Made by a program: the position numbers and the translations under genes. From Portulaca oleracea (lineage: Eukaryota; Streptophyta; Magnoliopsida; Caryophyllales; Portulacaceae), in assembly GCA_029582165.1 (NCBI GenBank), contig CM055877.1:6377855-6441854 (forward strand): 64,000 nt of DNA, given 5' to 3'. Positions 1-11,795 of the stretch are shown in pieces (the first letter of the stretch is position 1; every line of letters starts with the position of its first letter). The notes beneath the pieces are model-generated. The model saw only the letters and a list, made by a program, of their open reading frames with translations, had not been told where the DNA came from and did not search any database.

Positions 1-3000
1 GGACGAGTCATGGCGCCCAGTATGTTTTTTTAAAGAAAAAAAAAGAAAATCAAATTTCAATTTTCATAATCTGCCCTTTTGTGTTTTCAATAACACGAGT
101 TATTGACTTTAACGAAATTATTTACCAATTAGAATTTGTATAGTTATTGTTTGTATGATTTAAAATTAAAGGGCTATCTTTAATTAAAAGAAAATAAACA
201 ATAATAGAGTATTACTCTTTATGAAAATAATTTTATGCGTAACAATGTGATTTTAAATGGCATATGTTCCATTCATTCTTTGTACTTGTAACAACCAATC
301 AAGTGGGAACGCAAATTATATCCTATATTGTAGAACATCTATTTAGATCCATCACATATACTACCTCCGTTCTATTATATTTGTCCATTTACCTAACTTG
401 AGATGTATATTGAAAATTGAGGTGAAAAGTTTGTAATTTACCAAAAATACCCCTACTTTAATTGAAGATAATAGTTGTTGGAATTGTAAAATGTTAAAAT
501 AAATTTATTAATTAGGGGTAGAAAAGTAATTACAGTTGAAATCGTAAATGAGACAAATATTTTGGGACAAAAAAATTAGGTAAAATGTCAAATATTTTGG
601 GACGGAGACAGTATTAAAATAGGTCAATTTTTTAAATCAAAAATTTATATGAAACAAAATGGAAAATTTTTAAAAGTGTTGATTATAACAATTGGGTGGG
701 GATCCGCGAAATACTACTTGGATAAAACGATGACTGAAATAGTTTTTTCCCCCCTTGTTTCTGCAAATCACAGTGGTCAGAGACTTTATACAAGGACATG
801 TCTAATTTTTCAAGGATGTTTCGATACACTTTTCCATTTCCTCTATTCGTATTTCCTTATTATCTGGTAAGTTCAATGATCAATCCTTTCTTAATTCCCC
901 AACTGTTTTAAAGTATAAATAAATTCAGATTTCACTATATAAATTACGAACATGGATGAAAAACATTTGGATTTCCATAAATTCACGACTAAGAATTTGC
1001 AATTTTGGCAATGCCATGGTCATACGGAGTTTTGTTTGCATTAACATCCTTCAAGTTTGTGACGTTTATTTTTCTTAATCCATCTAATTTTTAAATTTAT
1101 ATTGATGTCCCAAGATTTGTGTCATGTATTTATTATTGTCAAATTTTGCAAGTAAAGGTTTTTTGTACAAAAATTTTGGTGAAATTGTATGTTTTCTTCC
1201 CAAACCCCCTTTATTAATTAATTTTGGATCATTTTTTTGACTTACTTAAACCCTTGTCTTGTCGCTATCTCTCCTTGTCTTTCGCAATCCCCCCCCCCAC
1301 CCCAAAAAAAATAATTGAAGATTCCTTAAATATGTACACGCTTATCTCAAACAAAATAAAGCTTTACTTGATGATATAGTCGTTAGCCAACACACAATGA
1401 GGAACTTTGTTGCACAATTTACCCCAAACTAAGCAACTATGAAATAGACAAGCCAAAAGAGAAAAAGACAATTAATCGCGAGAAAGAACCAGAATCTTAA
1501 CAACAAGAGACAAGAGAGAGGGAGATTGGAAGAGAGAGATCGGGGGCTACGAAAGCACTTTTTATTATATGCTCCTGGAGCACACATGCTCCAAATATGA
1601 TTATAGTTCATTTTTAATAGCATAATTGTTAATTAATAGTTACCCATTGTTCACTCCCAATAACATAATTGTTCACTCAAATCTATCTGGAGCATATACT
1701 CTATGTGCATATAATATATCACGGAGAGGTAATGGCAAGATAAAAGTTTAAGGCAAAAAAAATTATCCAAAGTTAATACAAGGGTATTTAGGAAAAAACA
1801 CACACTTATTGCAATAATTACTTAAAAAAATGTTATTAACATGTAATTGTTGTAAGCAAAACAGGCAAGGAGAGAGCCAGGAAAGAAGGGATCACATTTT
1901 CATCCCGAAAGTGACGTTTTTGCCCCTAGTGATATGTTGGACGTCGTCACTTCCACAATTTGTTGGGGTATCATGGTGACGTTATTAGCGGGTTTATGCT
2001 TTGTTTTTGGTCCAATTCCTTTGCTTAAGCTATACGGAGTTCCATATACAGTAAGTATTAACTATACTTACCACTACTAGCATGCATTAAAACTATGTAC
2101 TCCCTCTCATTATGACTGTCACATAATAAATGTTTTATGATCTCCGATAACCGGTTTTTTTACTGATAATTTTTTATGTAATATTTTATCAAAAGTTATA
2201 ATATTATATTTTTATAATAGTATTTTTTATTGTAAGTCTGATGATAGTATTTTTATATAATAAAACATTATATACATTGAGAAATGAATATTCAAAATTT
2301 TTAAAATTTAACTGACATATAAATTATAATGACAGATAAAAAGAAAAGGAAGGACTATACTAATTGACGCAGTTATTTATCCACTAATTTGAACCTTTCT
2401 TTTTTCCCTTGTTTGGTTGAGATAATTTTAAATCCAACGTATTGTAGGTGTTTGTCATGTGGCTTGATTTCGCAGTTTACTTGCAACATCATGGCCAAGG
2501 CGAAGAAAAACTTCCTTGGTATCGGGGAAAGGTAAATTCTACTTAGCTCCTCCATATATATAATATGAACAAGCTAATTTATTAGTCGATGATTTTTTAT
2601 AACAAATATGTATATATTAATGAATTTTGTAATAATATTGATAAATATATGAAGTATTTTGTAATAAATATAATATTGATGGGTATCTTTTTAAAATTTC
2701 ACTCCTTGAAGAACTTAGATATTTCACGAAATGCCATAAGGTTAGAATTACTTTTTATAATGCTCAAGAGATATGTTCTTTACGTGGGTAAGCTCTTATC
2801 AAAGTAGCAGAGCTAAGCCTTTGATTATGGATGACCAATATATACATTATTATATTCATCTAATAAATGTAAAGTCCGTAATGTTTATCCCAAATTGTAC
2901 TAAATTATTAATTTTTGATATTAACGATGGTTGTGACCACTTTGACTTACACATGAATCTGCCAACGTCTGAACAAGTTGGTTGAAATGAGATTGAGCAA

Positions 3001-5334
3001 ATTGGGTTAAAAGAGACACTCTTTAGAGAAAATTAAAAGAGAGATTCTATCATATTTGAAATTTTTTTCAACTAGGTAGTTGAAATGTATAACTACCCTA
3101 AAATATATCTTTAAGAAAATTGAAATTGAAATAACCCTAGAGGGTGGGGTTGAATAGGGTTGTATAAAAATTCAGCACTTAATCAACACAAAAGGGTTAA
3201 TAGCACTTTTAAAAACTGAATAATACTTCTTTATTGATTGAATTAAAGTGCTAAAAGGAAGAAGGTTACAACTCGACATTATTGAGGATTGTGATGTCCT
3301 CAACAGGGCTTATAGGAGCAGAAGACTTCACAGATGACTTCTGCAGTTGAGCCTCACAGAAGAGACGATTACAAAGGAAGAACACACCTAAAGTGATAAC
3401 CCAATCCCACTTTAAACACACGACCTTAGAGGTCCTCACCAGAAACACTCTCTGGTTACAAATTCACCACTTTTTTTGGTGGCTACAAACTCAAAATATT
3501 TTCACTCAAATATTCCTACAACTCAGAATTTTCTAACCAAAATTCATGCACTTATTTTCTTGCTTGGAAATCCTTAATTCTCACAGAAGAGGTTGATAGT
3601 ATTTATACTTGAGAACTTCCACAACAACATTCCATTTCCTTTAGAGAATGATTGTTTCCTTTCTTGAGTCAATCTTCAATCCTTCTCATATTTGGCAATT
3701 GCAACGATTTCTTTCCTTTCCTTGTAGCATCTGAAAAAGATACAAGTTGTAATAATATAAATCCAAATCGGAAGGAATAGAATAAAATTAGGATATGGAA
3801 AAACTTCCTTGATTTAATTTTGACTAATCTTTCAAACAAAATCTTCGCACTAGAACTGAAGATCCTCACTGCTGGATATGGTGAGGTCCTCAGAGTAGCG
3901 TTGAGATTCTTCAGATTATTTCCTTCTCTGTTTGATCCTCAATCTTCACTTATTCGGGAACTGCTTCTTTCCTTTGATTTGGATCTTTGCAATAAGATAA
4001 AATCAGTTAGGGATCACGTAAGATATATAAATACACTAGTAGAATTCATACCAAAATGCGTCTTTGATTTGACGTCTGTTAATATATCATTTGCTAAATC
4101 ATAGAAACAGAATAAAAAAAAAAGTTTATTAAGAAAATGGCGTCTGTTTGCTAGAAACAGACGTCAATCTAGGGTAAAATAAATGTCAGGCTTTTCAGTT
4201 TGAATGTGGTCAAATTTCAATTTTTTTTAATTGTTTTGCAAAAATGGTGTCTATTTGGACCTGAAACAGACGCCTTTTCTATATTGGCGTCTGTTTCTGG
4301 TCCAAACAGACGCCATTTTTGCAAAATATTTAAAAAAAAACTGGCGTCTGTTAGGCACCATAACAGACGCCATTTTGGCCTATATATAAACCAAACCATA
4401 TCAAATTTCCCTCCGAATCCCCCCTATCCCCACTTCATTTTCTCTCATTTTCTCTCATCTTCTTTCATTTTCTCTCATCTTCCCACCACCTCAAATCCAT
4501 TGAGGATTGAAGATTGAAGATTGAAGAATATTGAAGATTATTGAAGATTGAAGATATATATATTCATTACATTTAAGTTTTTTTTTGTGTCCTATTAGTT
4601 ATTAAAATTGTATTAGATATTTTGTTTAATTGTTTAATGTAAGAAAGTTTGTGTAAAAATCAACATTATTAAATATATATTTATTACAGGCTAGCCCAGG
4701 CTAGCCCTGAGGAGGCCACAGTCACCAGTAATTTTTTTTTAATGTTTTGGTATAATTTGTGATAACATTAGAGATTTTATGTGTATCGGACCCTTAATTA
4801 GAAGACGTAGATACATCACTGAGTAGAGTTGAGATCCTAGAAACATTGTGTATTCATCTAACACAATCGTCAATATATGAAGAACAAATTCTAACACAAA
4901 TAACTTGATATATATGGGGGGGGGGGGGGAATATACATTTTCATCATATATAAATGCTCAACTATACATATGTGTGTTATTATATTAGGAATGGAATTAC
5001 CTACGAGGAGCATTAACCACCCTTGATCGAGATTATGGAGTGTTCAACAACATTCACCACAATATTGGAACTCATGTCATTCACCATTTGTTCCCACAAA
5101 TTCCACATTACCATCTCCTCGAAGCTGTAAGTGACTTCTTCTATATTCGATTTTTTTTCTTTGCCTTTAATATGATCAACGTGTTCTTTTCTACACCTAT
5201 TTAAGGCCCTGTTCTTTTCTGCGGTTGGCAAACTGCGGTGCCACAACCCAGCGCAGTTTGCCACAACCCTTTACAAAATATCATTCTACCACAATTCACC
5301 GCAACTCATCACAAATTACTTTTTCACAATTACC

Positions 5335-5385
<51 letters not shown>

Positions 5386-6174
5386 AAAAACTCACCACAA
5401 CATGCCAATAACTCGCCACAATTACACCACAACCCGCCACAATTTCACCACACCATATCGCATCATACCGCAGAATACCGTATAAAAGAACAGGTAAGTG
5501 TAATTGTGCCCTGGATGGGGCAATCAAGTATGTACTATCTTCTTCTCATAATGTTTGTCATAATCATTAATTCTTTTGTCTTATTTTATTTTTCACTTTT
5601 ATTGATCCAACAATTATCATTCATATTTTACCTATAATTAATAAATATATATTTTTTGGTTTTCCCTTTTCTTTTTTAATGTGCAACAATAATGTAGGGA
5701 TAACTTTGGCAACTTATAATTTTTTTCACTCCATTTTCAATGTGGCTAGGTCGTCTCGGATAGAAGGAGTATTTAATTATGCAAAATGATAAATATTTTG
5801 ACACATGCAAGATGATTAATTAGCATCTTACATTTTACATAAACCATTTATAAAGTTAAATATAAATATATTTAAATCATTAATTTCAAAGACGACTATT
5901 AATACGGAACGGATGAAGTAATTAACTATGTTTCAAAATTTGGTGGCATTGTTTTTGGGGTTTGTAGACAAATGCAGCAAAACCTGTGCTGGGGAAATAT
6001 TACAAGGAGCCCAAAAGATCAGCTGGGCCTTTTCCATTTCATCTAATTGGGAGCTTCTTGAAGAGCTTGAGGATGGACCATTTTGTGAGTGACTCAGGAG
6101 ACATTGTCTATTTCCAAACAGACCCTTCTCTCACTGCATTTGGAGCCTCCAAATCTTCCAAATTTGCTCCTTAA
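1..6174 (+). CDS. FAD3: Omega-3 fatty acid desaturase, copy A (3' part; exons 3-8)
   Basis: Membrane di-iron desaturase of the FAD3/FAD7/FAD8 family, expected to convert linoleoyl to linolenoyl lipid. The 5' part lies outside the window. Visible exons: 1-19 (end of exon 3, DESWRP), 774-866, 1865-2050, 2448-2531, 4989-5126 and 5968-6174 (TAA). All introns are GT-AG, phases match copy B, and no stop interrupts the exons. Histidine box III is present in exon 7 (HVIHH, then [10 protein letters not shown]). Exon 5 encodes GSHFHPES and LKLYGVPY; exon 8 encodes [11 protein letters not shown]. Oddities: the family motif YLHHHGH is YLQHHGQ, LRGGL is LRGAL, and IHHDIGTH is IHHNIGTH. Exon 5 starts ARREPG where copy B has TWREPG. 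Introns 3, 4, 5, 6 and 7 all carry repeats. It could be active, altered in specificity, or a slowly decaying paralogue; open exons and clean splice sites argue against a simple pseudogene. Boxes I and II are not visible here. Confidence 0.9.
359..613. mobile_element. Stowaway-like MITE in intron 3 of copy A
   Basis: The left end reads TACTACCTCCGTTC and the right end is its imperfect inverse (GGGACGGAGACAGTA). The CTCCCTCCGTT-type terminus and TA target are typical of Stowaway (Tc1/mariner) MITEs. No coding capacity. Confidence 0.7.
867..1864 (+). other. Intron 4 of copy A, with possible small foldback element
   Basis: GT-AG intron, AT-rich, no coding signal. Around 1562-1717 the left part (TATATGCTCC, GGAGCACAC) is repeated in inverse at the right (GGAGCATATAC, GTGCATATAATA), suggesting a MITE of about 155 bp. 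Its ends could not be fixed. Confidence 0.45.
2099..2357. mobile_element. Degenerate Stowaway-like MITE in intron 5 of copy A
   Basis: Starts TACTCCCTCTCATTATGACTG and ends with the inverse sense (AATGACAGATAAAAAG, then AAGGAAGGACTA). The termini are diverged from the CTCCCTCCGTT consensus, so the ends are approximate. Confidence 0.5.
3130..3800. repeat. Unclassified repeat in intron 6 of copy A
   Basis: A less AT-rich block with several copies of a short palindromic motif around GAGGTCCTCA or its variants (about 3295, 3432, 3890). No open frame with a recognisable product. The texture is that of a transposon remnant, perhaps an LTR, but no clear ends or target duplication were found. Confidence 0.35.
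4034..4400. mobile_element. CACTA (En/Spm) element terminus with subterminal hairpin repeats, intron 6 of copy A
   Basis: Begins CACTAGTAGAA, the usual CACTA-superfamily end. Within 350 bp there are several inverted pairs of GGCGTCTGTT / AACAGACGCC (about 4136-4168, 4243-4273, 4284-4314, 4341-4372). Subterminal repeats of this kind bind the element's own DNA-binding protein in the En/Spm family. The block ends at a TATATATAAACC box followed by a CT-rich stretch (about 4400-4490) that looks like a promoter and 5' UTR. No transposase is present, and the opposite end (TAGTG) was not located. Confidence 0.65.
4502..4556 (+). repeat. GATTGAA minisatellite
   Basis: Roughly seven tandem units of a 7-9 bp motif (GATTGAA with ATATT interruptions), immediately downstream of the CACTA leader. 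It lies in intron 6 of copy A. Confidence 0.8.
5205..5494. mobile_element. Tourist-like MITE (TAA target) in intron 7 of copy A
   Basis: Ends are GGCCCTGTTCTTTTCTGCGG and CCGTATAAAAGAACAGG, flanked by TAA on both sides (5202-5204, 5495-5497). This is the TIR and 3-bp TWA duplication of PIF/Harbinger-derived MITEs. The interior is rich in CCACAA words and carries a (TA)n/(CA)n microsatellite at about 5338-5388. Confidence 0.85.
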
Positions 6175-6629
6175 ATTTAATTCAATTGTCCAATTTAGTT
6201 GTGGTATAATTTGTGCTATGTTGAGGTGTTTGTGTAATACTCAGCATTAATGTGTTATAATTAGCACAAATTTGGATTCGATTTCCTCTAATATATCACC
6301 TCTCCTACAAAAATGTTCAAATTACCTCTCTTGTCTCTCTTAACTTATCCACAATTAGTGTCACGCCAATCTTGGCTCGATACATGGTATTCCTAATCCT
6401 ACCCTAGTATGACCGCACATCCATTGAATCACCCTTGTCTATGCCACACTCAATCTCTGGCAATGTATCTTCTTTGTTGCCCAACACTCTGCATCACACT
6501 GTATCGCCGGTCTAAGTACCCTACGATATAGATTGCCCTTAAGCATGAGAGGAATTTTCCTATCACACAAAATTCCAGATGTCAATTTCCACTTTTGACA
6601 ACCAACCTTTATTCGATGTGTAACATCAT

Positions 6630-7600
6630 TGTAAATACAAATTTCGAGTCTAAAATAAATAAAGTCAAGAAATTGAGAAACAAATTAATTTATATTAATG
6701 TTCGAATATATGTGGGTACAATCTCTGCATTAAGTACAATAAAGTAGTCCTCTAATTCGATCTCCTGAAACTTGGGTGAGCTAAGGTCGCGGACGTTAGA
6801 TCTCGATCTCGAACGCAAGTTTAGCTGAAGAATTTTTGCAGTAGTCTTGAGCTGAAGGCTTTGAGTGTTGATCCCCTTAATGCTTGGTAGCTAGAGGCTG
6901 CTCGAAGTTTAACCGTTTGTAGGTTGACTGTTGATTATAGTTTTTCAAGTTCTTGGATGCGAAGGCTTGAGTGATTGGTCTTGATCGATGAATAAGGTGA
7001 AGAAGCCGACTGTAGTCTTGAACGCAGGTCTAACAGAAGTTGTTGGCCTACGTTGATATCTGTCGCTTGGTAACTGGAAAATGTTTGTAGTTCGATCTTC
7101 TGAAGACTTTACAGGTCTAGCAAAAGAATTTTGTAGTGGTTCTTGATCTTGACACGTTGAAGATTTGAAGCTTTTGTAGACATTGATCCTTGACGTTTAG
7201 TAGCTACAGTCGCTTGCAGCTTGATCTTCTGAAGTCGTTGGATGTCACATGCTGAATCTCCCGTGTAGAATGCAGAACGCGGAGTGTCGAAATACCCAGG
7301 GGGTTTGAAAATGAAGGGGGAGGACCCTATTTATAGGCTCTGGATGTCTAGGATTTGAGTTGGACTTTGGGCTTGACCCAAATTAAATAATTATTTCCTT
7401 ATTTATAAATAAAGAAATAATAATTATTTTCTGCATCATTTCTGACACTTGGCGGCTTGTGGTTGGTCAGGATTTAATTTTGACTAAATGAGTCCCCCCG
7501 AAGGCAACTTGACATGTGGCAATTTGTGATTGACCAAATAAAAATTAATCTATTTCAACGTGTTATTTTCTTATTTGTCGAAATTTTTTTGCCTCCTACA
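6630..7600 (-). mobile_element. Solo LTR (971 bp) inserted in the RTE LINE
   Basis: On the minus strand it runs from TGTAGGAGGC to TATTTACA (TG...CA). It is flanked by the exact 5-bp duplication ATCAT (6625-6629, 7601-7605), and removing it rejoins the LINE coding sequence. A TATA box (TATAAATAGG on the minus strand, about 7327-7336) sits inside. No internal retrotransposon genes remain, so it is a product of LTR-LTR recombination. I cannot assign it to gypsy or copia. Confidence 0.85.
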
Positions 7601-7880
7601 ATCATCATTAATTTCCTCATCACTTTGCAACACAAAACCTGATTATCTAAACTTCTCCAACCTCAGAATTGTCACCCCTCCAGTGGTAATTCCTCTACTG
7701 AGATTCTCATTCTTAAGTCCACTAAAATGACACATTATATACTTCGTCTTAAATAGACCAACTCAGTTTAAACCCTAGGCTCCAATGTGTCTCTCCAAAG
7801 CTCCTCCTTGTCTTTCCTTCAACTCATCCATAAGTATTGTATCATCTGTGAAAAAACAAACACCATAATAACTAGTTTCG

Positions 7881-8099
7881 TACTCCCTCCGTTCCAAATT
7901 AATTGTCACTTTGACTAAATTTTGACCGTTAATTACTCACACATTATAATGAGTTACAATATAAAATTACCTTCATTATAAATGTCAGGAAAATATCTTT
8001 CTAATAACGATAATTTCATATCGTAACTCATTATAATGTGTGAGTAATTAACGGTCAAAATTTAGTTAAAGTGACAATTAATTTGGAACGGAGGTAGTA
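7881..8099. mobile_element. Stowaway MITE with long terminal inverted repeats
   Basis: TACTCCCTCCGTTCC at the left is matched by GGAACGGAGGTAGTA at the right. The arms pair almost perfectly for about 75 bp around a short loop, so the whole element folds into one hairpin. It is inserted in the RTE LINE remnant. A relative lies in intron 1 of desaturase copy B (44224-44424). Confidence 0.9.
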
Positions 8100-8261
8100 T
8101 CTCCTTAGTTAGTTCGTCCAGTACCAAAGTAAAAATAAAAAAAGCTAAGAGCAGAACCCTACTGCACCTCAATATCAACTTGAAACTCTTCCGTCATTCC
8201 CACCCTCGTTTGAACACTATCATTTATTGAGTGTTGATGCTCATCGATGATAAACATCTTC

Positions 8262-9652
8262 AAGAAAATTCCCACCATAAACTCGCTAGAAACATATTCA
8301 AATCACCAAATTAGTTACCTAACAATTGTTAATTTAAATTATATAGGATGCTTTAAAAATATACTATAAAAATATAAATATCCATAAATAATTTTCACAA
8401 AACGAGGGATACCTTCCGATCATTTTTTTGAAAAGACCATAGCCTCAAAGAATTAGAGTGAACTCCAAAGCTTCCTTATTCAATGAGAGTACTTATTAGT
8501 CGTTGTAGTTGGCTGGCGTTGGGCCTAATCCCCATCAATGTGAGGTGGCCCAAATGTGGCTTCAATTGGCCCGCTCCCACATAATTATATGATTCAATTT
8601 TAAGGCTAGTGGGTTATTTTTAATCAATCCAATTCTAAGGTACTCCCTCCAATCTATATTAATTGTGATTTTGTTGATTTTTATGGTCTTCAATATCATT
8701 TTTTTTTGATAATTTCTAATATAATCTATTATTATTTTAAAACAAAACCACCAAAGCAAACAAGTTGCCACGTGTCATCATTTCGTAGCTTCGGTTGAGT
8801 TCCAAACCTATTTTCAAATTAAATTAATAATATTTTTCTTCCTTTTGATAAAACACTTAATGATGCAATTAGTATAGTAAATAATTAGGCTATTCACACT
8901 TTACTCTTCTTATTTTTCTTTAATGGCAATCTACTATCTTTTATTGATTTGTGGTACAAAAATGAATTGTATAGTTGCATACATTTATTCAAATTAACTA
9001 AAATAAAAATTACTATTATTCTTTATCATATGTGTTTAAGAAAAAAATTATAACACAAATTTCTGGATTCTTTTATAATATTAATAATAATAAAATATTT
9101 TATTCACCAAATTGAAAAATAAATTATTTAATAAATATTTCTTAATATATCATCTATACATATGAAAATAAGTATTTCAATTTTAATTAGCTTAACATAC
9201 ATATTTTTATAAAAAGATGTTTAGCACAAAAGTATCAATTAATAGTTTGATAATTGACAATTTTCCCGTGCATTGCGCGGATATATATATAACGCTAGTA
9301 ATTTATTTACAATTGCAAGATTATATTTTTAGGATAGTATATTTCGTCACGAATCTAATGATAATAATATAATATAACAAGTCATTGTATATATTGAGAA
9401 ATTTATGATCAAAATTTTTCAATATTTGACTGTATAATTTTCAAAGATCACCATTAATGTGGAACGTAAGGAATAGAATTGTAGATGATGGATAGAGCTC
9501 CTCAACTTTGTCTCAAAAGCTTATCCATTCTTTTTTGTTAAAAGTTCCAAAAATAACTCCCACTTTTTTAAAAGTGTAAATATAAATATAACTTTATCAA
9601 AAAGTCTAAAATACATTACTTTGAAATTTCAAAAGAAGTCGAATAAAGGCAG
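8262..9652. other. AT-rich spacer without genes
   Basis: No coding signal. A single Stowaway-type end (TACTCCCTCCAATC) lies at 8641; a weak inverse partner near 9450-9470 may mark an old, expanded copy. Otherwise nothing recognisable. Confidence 0.5.
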
Positions 9653-10540
9653 TGTTGGCTTTATGACACATGTAATTATTTTGATGATAACAAACCATAA
9701 AATAAGTTTATATATGAGGTTAGAAATTGAAGTGATTTAATTATTATGTTACTCATATATAATACTTATGATGATCCAATATATTAATTTGAGAATATTT
9801 GATTGGACAAATTTACGATTTGGTAATCTTGATTAATATTGAAACTAATAATAAGTATGGATATTAATTTGATTGATTTGATCATGATTATATTATATCA
9901 TAAATTTGATTAATATTATTCTCTATGTGCTAAGATATATGCATCTATATATACATATTGTAGTAGCTTGCCATATTGGTGAAGTACATTAGATACAAGG
10001 TAATCAAGAAGATCATATGTCCATCCTTATGAGGATTATGTTGTGATTGATCAAGATTTGTCCAAGTTTGGTCATCGGCTCTTGCACTATAAATACAAGG
10101 AGATTAGATATTAAAAAGAACAAGAGAAGAGACAAAAAGAAAACAAAAGCGAACATCTCACTTGAGCGTAATTCTCTTTTCCTATTGTTGAGTGTGAGAT
10201 TAAAGTTGTATTGAGTTATTATTCATTCATTTGAGTGATTGAGATAGTTATTGTTAGGGAGAGGATTTAGGAGTTGAGAGGTCGACTCTGCCACACTTGG
10301 TTGAGAGGCGATATCAAGTGGTGAGATCTTGAGAGTAGAGAAGGCTCTAAGATCGGTTGTAGAAATCCATCCTAATAATAATTCGAGGTTAAATCCTAGA
10401 GTTGGAGAACTCTAGGCGGTGACGTACTCCGAAATTGAGTTCGGAGGAACATCGTAAACAACTACCGGGTTTTGTCTATATCTTTAATTTTCCACTATTT
10501 ATTTTCCGCATTTTATTTAACTAGCCTAATTAAACTTTCA
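9653..10540 (+). mobile_element. Solo LTR (888 bp)
   Basis: Starts TGTTGGCTTT and ends AAACTTTCA, flanked by the exact 5-bp duplication GGCAG (9648-9652, 10541-10545). A TATA box (CACTATAAATAC, about 10085) precedes a less AT-rich R/U5-like part. There is no primer binding site or coding DNA next to it. Probably a copia-type LTR left after recombination; orientation is inferred from the TATA box. Confidence 0.8.
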
Positions 10541-10545
10541 GGCAG

Positions 10546-11270
10546 GAAATTAAATTATACAAAGATAGTTTTGAATCTAAATCAAGACATTATGGGTTAT
10601 CTTGCATTCCCTCTATTTTACATTACTTGTCAATTTTAAAAATTATACAGTCAAATTTAAAATGTTTTGAACATAAATATCTTAATATATATAATGATTT
10701 GCTATATAAAGTTACAATAATTAAAATACTAACGAAAATGCTATTATAAAAATATAATAAATTATAATTATTAATAAATTACTATTATAAAAATTATCAA
10801 TAAAAAAATGAAATCAGAGGCTATTCAGTTGAGATGAATTTGTTGCTTTATTCTTTAGCTGTGCGTTCAAATATAAGGTAAATTATTGGAGAGTCACAAC
10901 TTTATGCATGAAAGCTTCTTTTTTTTCCCCCTTTTAGTTTTTGGTATACTCTTATGCTTTCATTCTTTATACGTTTGGCGCCAAAAAATATGTGTAGGTT
11001 TATCAAGGAATGTAAAACCCATCCGATTTAATAAATACTTCAAAGAAAGATAGATAAATTTATATTTAGGACATATTTTTTCAATTTATTTATGAATAAG
11101 TTAATGTTCATGGAGGGTTACCATGGAACCCAAATTGATTAATGTTGGATCATGGTTGGGTTTGGGTAGAAACTCAAACATTAACCTAATAAGGCATGAG
11201 AATATTAAAGGGCGCCACCACAAAGAACCGAAGAAGCGGGGCACAACTAGTTTAGGAATTCAACATAAAG
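10546..11270. other. Spacer with AT-rich repeat debris
   Basis: No coding signal. A single MITE-like end (CCCTCTATTTTACATTACTTG) is present near 10602 without a recognisable partner. Confidence 0.4.
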
Positions 11271-11271
11271 A

Positions 11272-11795
11272 TTAATTTGTTAGGGTTTTATGAATGGGTT
11301 TAGGGTCCCTATTATCTATTTGATTCCATGTATCAGCTGCTGGCAATTGATGTCCTCTTTTTGATAGCCAGTCAATTGCGTCATTTGTTTCTCTATAAAT
11401 ATGATAAATATTACTCCATATAAACTTCAAAAGTAGGCTACAAACTTCTTCCATCATATGTCTGATCCGCCAAGATGTTGCGAAATTACCTTGAATAGCT
11501 TGAATAACTACTAAGTTGTCCCCTTCAACGAATATATGAGAATGGTCTACTTTTGAAGCTTCTAGTAATCCATCACGGAGCGCTCTTGCTTCTGCCACTA
11601 TAATAGGAGAGTCTCCATAGTTCCCAGCTCCCGCCTTTATCATGGCTCCCCTCCAGTCTCGAAGAATAAACCCTCCTGCCGTAGAGTTTTGATTACGCGA
11701 ACCATCGAAGTTTAGTTTGATGCTGCCCCTAAAGGGTGTCTGCCATTGAAGTTTAGTTTGCTTCTCTAAGCTATGAATGTTACAATCATTTTTTT
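11272..11795 (-). pseudogene. LINE-derived RNase H domain fragment
   Basis: The minus strand reads without stops for about 165 codons. The acidic residues of an RNase H fold appear in order: LNFDGS, then AEARALRDGL, then EGDNLVVIQAI, then ETNDAIDWLSKRG near the end. This matches the RNase H (RVT_3) module at the C-terminus of plant L1-type LINEs, also annotated as ribonuclease H proteins in plant genomes. The frame closes upstream at a TAA near 11795, so only the domain is present, without RT. It may be a 5'-truncated LINE copy; the intact catalytic residues suggest a relatively recent fragment. No promoter is evident. Confidence 0.75.

Larger units (their letters stand above)
6355..8260 (-). 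pseudogene. RTE-type LINE reverse transcriptase remnant, split by two insertions
   Basis: On the minus strand, three stretches read in order as the RT of RTE-clade non-LTR retrotransposons. They are FQVDIEVQ followed by GSALSF (about 8110-8250), DDTILMDELKERQGGALE (about 7740-7865), and VTHRIKVG..KWKLTSGILCDRKIPLMLKGNLYRR..RPAIQ (about 6400-6625), ending with a MCGHTR motif. Stop codons and frameshifts occur throughout. The reading is cut by a Stowaway MITE (7881-8099) and by a solo LTR (6630-7600). The N-terminal endonuclease is missing. Not functional. Confidence 0.75.

Noticed and set aside
649..870. 73-codon open frame overlapping exon 4 of copy A
   Set aside because: It reads the exon in the wrong frame ([13 protein letters not shown]). 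The correct frame is fixed by splice sites and by alignment with copy B.
4200..4517. 105-codon frame on plus and a 60-codon frame on minus
   Set aside because: Both run through the inverted GGCGTCTGTT repeats of the CACTA terminus, which give mirror-image peptides.
5225..5485. 86-codon Thr/His-rich frame
   Set aside because: Translation of the CCACAA words of a Tourist MITE.
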